Assembly: GCA_963836005.1 (NCBI GenBank)
Contig: CAWIHS010000004.1
Coordinates: forward strand, 62,001 to 126,000
Origin: CAWIHS01 sp963836005
Lineage (GTDB): Bacteria > Pseudomonadota > Gammaproteobacteria > GRL18
DNA length: 64,000 nt
Reading direction: 5' to 3'
A model generated the notes under the pieces. That model had not been told where the DNA came from. It saw only the letters and a program-made list of their open reading frames with translations, and did not search any database. This document shows, one piece after another, positions 59,758 to 64,000 of this stretch; within the stretch, counting starts at the first letter, position 1; every line of letters begins with the position of its first letter. Made by a program: the position numbers and the translations under genes.

Positions 59758-60204
59758 ATGAACGTTATTTTATTAGAAAAAATCAATAAGTTGGGTGCAT
59801 TAGGTGACCAGGTTGCTGTAAAAGCAGGGTTTGGTCGTAATTATTTAATCCCTCAAGGCAAAGCATTACCCGCAACTGAAGCAAACATCAAAATGTTTGA
59901 AGAACGCCGCGCAGATCTTGAAGCCCAAGCGGCCAAAACATTATCCGCTGCGGAAGCCCGTATGGCAGTGCTTTCTGGTAAAGAAGTCGTTATCGTACGT
60001 AAAGCCGGTGATGAAGGACGCATGTTTGGTTCTGTCACCAATAATGATATTGCTGATGCTCTGACTGCCGCAGGTGCTGAAGTGGCTAAACGTGAAGTAC
60101 GCATGCCACAAGGCGCCATCCGTGAATTAGGTGAATATGATATAGAAATTTACCTGCACACAGATGTAAACTTAACAGTTAAAGTCATTGTTGAAGCTGA
60201 GTAA
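59758..60204 (+). CDS. rplI: 50S ribosomal protein L9
   Basis: 148 residues. NVILLEKINKLGALGDQVAV and KAGFGRNYLIPQGKA mark the N-terminal rRNA-binding domain; a long central helix (about 45-75) joins it to the C-terminal domain. L9 protrudes from the L1 stalk and limits frameshifting. Ends the rpsF operon; a strong terminator follows at about 60314. GAGAG lies about eight bases before the ATG. Confidence 0.98.
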   Translation: MNVILLEKINKLGALGDQVAVKAGFGRNYLIPQGKALPATEANIKMFEERRADLEAQAAKTLSAAEARMAVLSGKEVVIVRKAGDEGRMFGSVTNNDIADALTAAGAEVAKREVRMPQGAIRELGEYDIEIYLHTDVNLTVKVIVEAE

Positions 60205-60313
60205 GGCTGATTGACGATTATCTGCTTGCAGCAAACAGCACGGTGGCAAATATTTGCGGTTAAGCTATTATCTCGCCTATAGTCTGGGTTGCTGCAAAAA
60301 CAGCAAAAACAGC

Positions 60314-60347
60314 AAAAAGGGGGTACCTTCAGGTGCCCCCTTTTTTT
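60314..60347 (+). terminator. rho-independent terminator of the rpsF operon
   Basis: GGGGGTACCT (60319-60328) pairs with AGGTGCCCCC (60331-60340), loop TC, one T-G pair, flanked by A5 and T7. The A and T runs allow termination in both directions, serving the convergent DUF6524 gene. Confidence 0.92.
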
Positions 60348-60387
60348 ATTCCTTATTTTTCTGAACGCTGGATCTGTGTGCAGCTAT

Positions 60388-60819
60388 TTATTCATTATCT
60401 TCTACATCGTTGACATCCAGCTGACCTGACATACGACGGCGGATATGCGACCAAGACATACCCACAGCCAGTACCAGAGACAAAACTATCAAGATAAGGT
60501 AGGTCATCATATGATTGCTCTGGGTGGATATTAACCCCCAGTCAACAAACAGCCAGATAAGTGCAGCAAAAAAGGCTATGGCTAATACCAGTCCGACAAC
60601 GCCAAGTGAATCCATGGTAGCGTTAAGAAAAAATACCCAGCCAATCAAAAGTGCAATTCCGGCAAGAGCAAGCTGGGGGCCAATAACATTGTCGCGTATG
60701 GCGTCAGTCAACCAGTGGTAATATGAATATCCGCTGGGATTATAGGTTGCAAAAACCAGGAAAGCGGCAAGCAGGGCACGAGCCAGAAAACTGGCAAAAG
60801 TGAATCGTTTGATAGCCAT
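60388..60819 (-). CDS. DUF6524-like small integral membrane protein
   Basis: 143 residues from the ATG at 60819, with AAGG seven bases upstream; a longer frame starting at 61026 adds 69 unrelated residues. Four membrane helices (about 10-25, 44-64, 66-88, 97-116) and an acidic tail (DVNDVEDNE). ATYNPSGYSYYHWL is the conserved loop. Its function is unknown; it lies divergent from norC by 304 bp, and with this FNR-type promoter region the two may be regulated together. Confidence 0.75.
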   Translation of the reverse strand: MAIKRFTFASFLARALLAAFLVFATYNPSGYSYYHWLTDAIRDNVIGPQLALAGIALLIGWVFFLNATMDSLGVVGLVLAIAFFAALIWLFVDWGLISTQSNHMMTYLILIVLSLVLAVGMSWSHIRRRMSGQLDVNDVEDNE

Positions 60820-61052
60820 AGGTAACCTTATTCCGTATGAAAATATTGCTGGTTTATGAAGATGTTGCAAAAACTCTCTCGGACAAAAATTCTCACGGAC
60901 AAGCATGCAGGAATTATTTGTACAGTAATTTTCTGCACCTATTTTACAAGATAGCAGACTAGAATCAAGTTTGTGAACCGGAGCAAGCAGGTGGGTTTGG
61001 AATCGAATATGTCCATCAGCATACATTACTTAGTAATTGCAGGGTTTTTTGT

Positions 61053-61094
61053 TTGATGTATATCAATGTGGATTGAAACAACATTAGTGATACT
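61053..61094 (+). promoter_or_regulatory. FNR/DNR-type box and class II promoter for norCB
   Basis: TTGAT-GTAT-ATCAA (61053-61066) is a perfect match to the FNR/DNR/NNR consensus. GATACT (61089-61094) is a good -10 hexamer. With a start near 61101 the box is centred at -41.5, the classic spacing for activation by these CRP-family regulators. It predicts induction by low oxygen and/or NO. Confidence 0.85.
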
Positions 61095-61123
61095 CTGTCG
61101 GAAACTAATAAGAGGACTAAACC

Positions 61124-61552
61124 ATGAGTGAAGTATTCACAAAAAGCATGGCCAGAAATATATTTTATGGCGGGAGTGTATTTTTCTTCCTGCTGTTTCT
61201 GGCTTTGACGTTTGATACGATGGGAGTGCTGCCCGAGCGCTCACATAGGGAAAACATTACCGAGGAGGTTGTACTGGGTAAAAAAGTGTGGGAAGACAAT
61301 AATTGTATTGGCTGTCATACTCTGTTAGGTGAAGGGGCCTATTTTGCGCCTGAGCTTGGAAATGTTTATAAACGTATGGGCAGTAAAGAGGCGATAATTG
61401 CATGGATTAAAATGCAGCCGCTTCCTGTACCAGGAAGACGTAAGATGCCTCAGTTTAATTTGTCTGATGAAGAACTCAACGCAATTGCCGAGTTTCTAAA
61501 GTGGACATCTGAAGTTAACACGGCTAACTGGCCACCTAATATTCAGGGTTAA
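61124..61552 (+). CDS. norC: nitric oxide reductase cytochrome c subunit
   Basis: 142 residues. One N-terminal membrane anchor (about 13-31) and a periplasmic c-type haem domain with CIGCH (Cys61, Cys64, His65); Met in RKMPQFNLS (about 109) is the likely sixth ligand. NorC passes electrons from soluble cytochromes to NorB. GEGAYFAPELGNVYKRMG is a strong family marker. Thirteen bases separate it from norB. AGAGGAC stands near the ATG. Predicted FNR/DNR control. Confidence 0.96.
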   Translation: MSEVFTKSMARNIFYGGSVFFFLLFLALTFDTMGVLPERSHRENITEEVVLGKKVWEDNNCIGCHTLLGEGAYFAPELGNVYKRMGSKEAIIAWIKMQPLPVPGRRKMPQFNLSDEELNAIAEFLKWTSEVNTANWPPNIQG

Positions 61553-61564
61553 GGAGCGAAAACA

Positions 61565-62944
61565 ATGCAATATCAATCTCAATCAGTTGCAAAACTCTAC
61601 TTTATCGCTGCTATTGGACTTTTTATCGGTCAAATCCTTTTTGGGGTGACTTTAGGTCTGCAATATGTCATCGGTGATTTTCTGTTTCCAGCGATTCCAT
61701 TTAATGTGGCTCGTATGGTACACACTAATCTTCTCATTGTCTGGTTACTTTTTGGTTTTATGGGTGCCGCTTATTATCTGGTCCCGGAAGAATCTGAAAC
61801 AGAACTGTTTAGTCCGTTATTAGCTAAACTCCTGTTCTGGATTTTCCTGGTTGCCGGGGCCTTAACCATTCTGGGTTATCTGTTTGTTCCTTATTCCTCT
61901 TTGGCAGAGTTAACCCGGAATGATCTCCTGCCGACCATGGGAAGGGAATTTCTTGAACAGCCTACGATTACAAAAATAGGTATTGTTATAGTAGCCCTGG
62001 GTTTCCTGTTCAATATCGGAATGACTTTTCTCAAAGGTCGTAAAACAGCAATCACGATTGTGTTGTTAATCGGTTTAACGGGTCTGGCTGTATTCTTTCT
62101 GTTTTCTTTCTTAAACCCTCATAACCTGATTGAAGATAAATTCTGGTGGTGGTGGGTTGTCCATCTGTGGGTTGAAGGTGTCTGGGAATTGATCATGGCG
62201 TCTATTCTGGCATTTGTCCTGATCAAGACCACGGGGGTTGACCGTGAGATTGCTGAAAAATGGTTATATATTATCATTGCAATGAGTCTGATCACCGGTT
62301 TAATCGGAACAGGTCACCACTACTACTGGATTGGTACGCCTGAGTACTGGCAGTGGTGGGGTTCAATCTTCTCTGCACTGGAGCCTATTCCATTTTTCAT
62401 GATGGTACTGTATGCGTTTAATATGGTTAACAAGCGTCGTCGCGAACATCCCAACAAAGCAGCTATGCTGTGGGCTCAGGGTACTGCTGTGATGTCATTC
62501 CTCGGTGCAGGTGTGTGGGGCTTTTTGCATACATTGGCTCCTGTTAACTACTATACCCATGGTACCCAGGTTACAGCGGCTCATGGTCATATGGCCTTCT
62601 ACGGGGCTTATGTCATGATTGTCCTGACGATAATCTCTTACGCCATGCCATTAATACGCGGACGCGCAGCCAATAGCAATGCTGCTCAGGTGGTGGAAAT
62701 GTGGGCATTCTGGCTGATGACTGTGGCCATGGTCTTTATTACCCTGTTCCTGACTGCTGCAGGTGTACTGCAGGTCTGGTTACAGCGCTATACAGATACG
62801 CCAATGTCCTTCATGGAAGTTCAAAGCAAGATAGAACTGATCTACTGGATGCGTGAAGGCGCCGGTGTCATTTTCCTGATAGGCCTCGGTGTCTATGTTT
62901 ACAGTTTCTTCGTTGAAGGTGAAACAGTAGAAGCAAACGCTTAA
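61565..62944 (+). CDS. norB: nitric oxide reductase catalytic subunit
   Basis: 459 residues with about twelve membrane helices, a haem-copper-oxidase relative (cNOR type). It reduces two NO to N2O at a haem b3/non-haem iron centre. His53 (RMVHTNLL) binds low-spin haem b. HLWVEGVWE (about 199-207) and GTGHHYYWIG (His251/His252) hold the iron ligands and a conserved Glu; TAAHGHMAFYGAYVM binds haems. It lacks the quinol-oxidising N-terminal extension of qNOR, fitting norC. AGGAG precedes the ATG. Followed by a strong hairpin. Confidence 0.97.
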   Translation: MQYQSQSVAKLYFIAAIGLFIGQILFGVTLGLQYVIGDFLFPAIPFNVARMVHTNLLIVWLLFGFMGAAYYLVPEESETELFSPLLAKLLFWIFLVAGALTILGYLFVPYSSLAELTRNDLLPTMGREFLEQPTITKIGIVIVALGFLFNIGMTFLKGRKTAITIVLLIGLTGLAVFFLFSFLNPHNLIEDKFWWWWVVHLWVEGVWELIMASILAFVLIKTTGVDREIAEKWLYIIIAMSLITGLIGTGHHYYWIGTPEYWQWWGSIFSALEPIPFFMMVLYAFNMVNKRRREHPNKAAMLWAQGTAVMSFLGAGVWGFLHTLAPVNYYTHGTQVTAAHGHMAFYGAYVMIVLTIISYAMPLIRGRAANSNAAQVVEMWAFWLMTVAMVFITLFLTAAGVLQVWLQRYTDTPMSFMEVQSKIELIYWMREGAGVIFLIGLGVYVYSFFVEGETVEANA

Positions 62945-63017
62945 TAACAGATAATGCTGTAAAATTATCTGTTATTAAAAAGCATGTAAGAAGGGCGGGG
63001 TTTTCTCCGCCTTTTTT
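62941..63017 (+). terminator. two terminator hairpins after norB
   Basis: TTAATAACAGATAAT (62941-62955) pairs perfectly with ATTATCTGTTATTAA (62964-62978), starting at the norB stop codon. GGCGGGG-TTTT-CTCCGCC (62994-63011) followed by TTTTTT is a rho-independent terminator. Together they separate norCB from norE. Confidence 0.85.
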
Positions 63018-63039
63018 ATCTGTAACGTAAGTTGCATAC

Positions 63040-63307
63040 GTAACTTCTCAATAAGTCCGTGCAAAATCCCCTCCCTCTATCAGGGGGAGGGTTAGGGTGG
63101 GGGTTAGTTCTTAAGCAAAAATGCGTAAAAAGAATCGATTATCTGTTGATTCACATGGACGACTTCGGCTCCTGCCTCTCGCATGCATTACTACCATCCA
63201 TGAGGTCATGTGGGAAATGCAGATTATGCATGGAGCAATTAGCTGTCTTCCTCATACAACTGAAATCATGCACTTAGTGAAACATTTCAGATACACTCAG
63301 CAGTTAC
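63040..63307. mobile_element. composite, inverted and degenerate MITE copy between norB and norE
   Basis: The first 24 bp (GTAACTTCTCAATAAGTCCG) are the left end of the 85-bp element without its right end. Bases 63110-63307 are the reverse complement of the left two-thirds of the larger element: the complement reads GTAACTGCTGAGTGTATCTG, then TTTCACTAAGTGCATGATTT and GCGAGAGGCAGGAGCCGAAG, as near 8198-8345. Apparently one element was inserted into, or recombined with, the other. It separates norE from norCB. Confidence 0.7.
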
Positions 63308-63336
63308 GTAACAACCAATAAGGATTAAATACATTA

Positions 63337-63921
63337 ATGTCAGTTAATACTGAAGTCATTAAAGACAAAGAACCTGTGCCGGGCGATCTTGCCATCTGGT
63401 TTTTTATTATGGCAGAGCTATTAGTGTTTGGTGTGTTTTTTATTGTCTATGTTTTTGTACGCGGTAACAATCTGGAATTATTTAATACCTATCAACTGTC
63501 ACTGCATAAAATGGCCGGTGCTGTGAATACGGTTGCTTTGATAACCAGCAGCTATTTTGTTGCCATGGCTGCACATGCCATCAAAAAAGATCAGGTCAAA
63601 AGAACCGGCCGTATGATTTTATTGGCCCTGCTAATGGGCTGTGTGTTTCTGGGTGTGAAATTATGGGAATATTCGCATGTGTTTGGTGCCGGTATCAGTT
63701 TAAGTACCAATACCTTCTATACATTTTATATCTCACTGACATTTTTCCATTTTATGCATGTCTTGATGGGGATGATAATCCTGGGGGCCATTTATATATT
63801 TAACAGACGAGGTAAATATTCTGCCGCAGATCACAACGGTATTGAAACTGGAGGCTCCTACTGGCACATGGTGGATCTGGTCTGGATCGTGCTTTTCCCG
63901 CTGGTTTATATTATCAGGTAA
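63337..63921 (+). CDS. norE: NorE-type cytochrome c oxidase subunit III-like protein
   Basis: 194 residues with five membrane helices, the short subunit-III form. PGDLAIWFFIMAELLVFGVFF, ITSSYFVAMAAHAIK and GSYWHMVDLVWIVLFPLVYI are typical of NorE proteins found with nor genes, where they help but are not always essential for NO reduction. No haem ligands are expected. A further membrane gene begins seven bases later. Between norB and this gene lie two terminators and a mobile repeat, so it may have its own promoter. Confidence 0.88.
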   Translation: MSVNTEVIKDKEPVPGDLAIWFFIMAELLVFGVFFIVYVFVRGNNLELFNTYQLSLHKMAGAVNTVALITSSYFVAMAAHAIKKDQVKRTGRMILLALLMGCVFLGVKLWEYSHVFGAGISLSTNTFYTFYISLTFFHFMHVLMGMIILGAIYIFNRRGKYSAADHNGIETGGSYWHMVDLVWIVLFPLVYIIR

Positions 63922-63927
63922 GTTATT

Positions 63928-64000
63928 ATGTCTAGATTTGAATCAAGTAAATATTTAACGATTATTTGGATAATACTCATAACCATAACGATCACTACAG
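63928..64000 (+). CDS. small membrane protein after norE (partial)
   Basis: Only 24 codons are inside the window: MSRFESSKYLTIIWIILITI and a few more, the start of a membrane helix. AGGTAAG lies just upstream. Position directly after norE suggests NorF or a cytochrome c oxidase subunit IV-like protein, but the identity cannot be checked on this fragment. Confidence 0.55.
   Translation, partial: MSRFESSKYLTIIWIILITITITT

Noticed and set aside
63059..63321. Two plus-strand frames of 66-72 codons before norE
   Set aside because: They fall within the degenerate MITE copy and have no protein-like features.

Overview
The window looks like a chromosomal segment of a chemolithoautotrophic gammaproteobacterium with moderate G+C, probably a sulfur-oxidiser-type relative of the Thiotrichales or Chromatiales. 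That placement is inferred from three things: gammaproteobacterial gene order (queG/tsaE-amiC-mutL-miaA-hfq-hflX-hflK-hflC-hisZ-purA-rnr-rlmB, then rpsF-rpsR-rplI), a form II RuBisCO cluster (cbbR / cbbM-cbbQ-cbbO), and denitrification genes (norCB and norE). I saw no tRNA, rRNA, CRISPR array, phage genes or intact transposase.

Layout. 0-3.4 kb: a cut-off PstS-type phosphate-binding protein, then an overlapping pair made of an archaeal-type phosphoglycerate mutase and a 2-phosphoglycerate kinase. 3.5-9 kb: an accessory stretch with small unknown genes, a Tas-type aldo/keto reductase, an orphan BrxR/CapW-like WYL regulator, a lipoprotein hydrolase, a decayed coding remnant and several non-autonomous mobile repeats. 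9-25 kb: housekeeping and metabolic genes (hemC, a D-2-hydroxyacid dehydrogenase, a YlqF-type GTPase, an Lrp regulator divergent from leuA, htpX, an aldolase/dehydrogenase fusion, bolA, a thioredoxin, hemH). 24.5-33.4 kb: a NifX-like protein, a rhodanese, a DUF255 protein and the RuBisCO region. 33.5-43.4 kb: molybdenum-cofactor genes, nudF-yqiB, nadA, small conserved proteins, a PfkB kinase and queG. 43.4-60.2 kb: the conserved tsaE-to-rplI block. 60.4-64 kb: a small membrane protein and norC-norB-norE plus the start of a further gene.

How the genes work together. CbbM fixes CO2, CbbQ and CbbO are its activase, and CbbR, divergently placed, is the expected regulator; a strong palindrome lies between cbbR and cbbM. 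NorC/NorB reduce nitric oxide, and a perfect FNR/DNR-type box sits at class II promoter spacing before norC, so this operon should respond to low oxygen and/or NO. HflK/HflC with HtpX provide membrane-protein quality control.

The most unusual content is a set of short non-coding elements. An 85-bp palindromic element with ends GTAACTTCTCAATAAGTC occurs twice with perfect 8-bp target duplications. One of these copies lies inside a larger (about 275-320 bp) GTAACT-ended element that itself carries an 8-bp duplication and has replaced the 3' end of a small gene. At least five more copies or fragments lie between genes, which indicates recent mobilisation by a transposase not present here.
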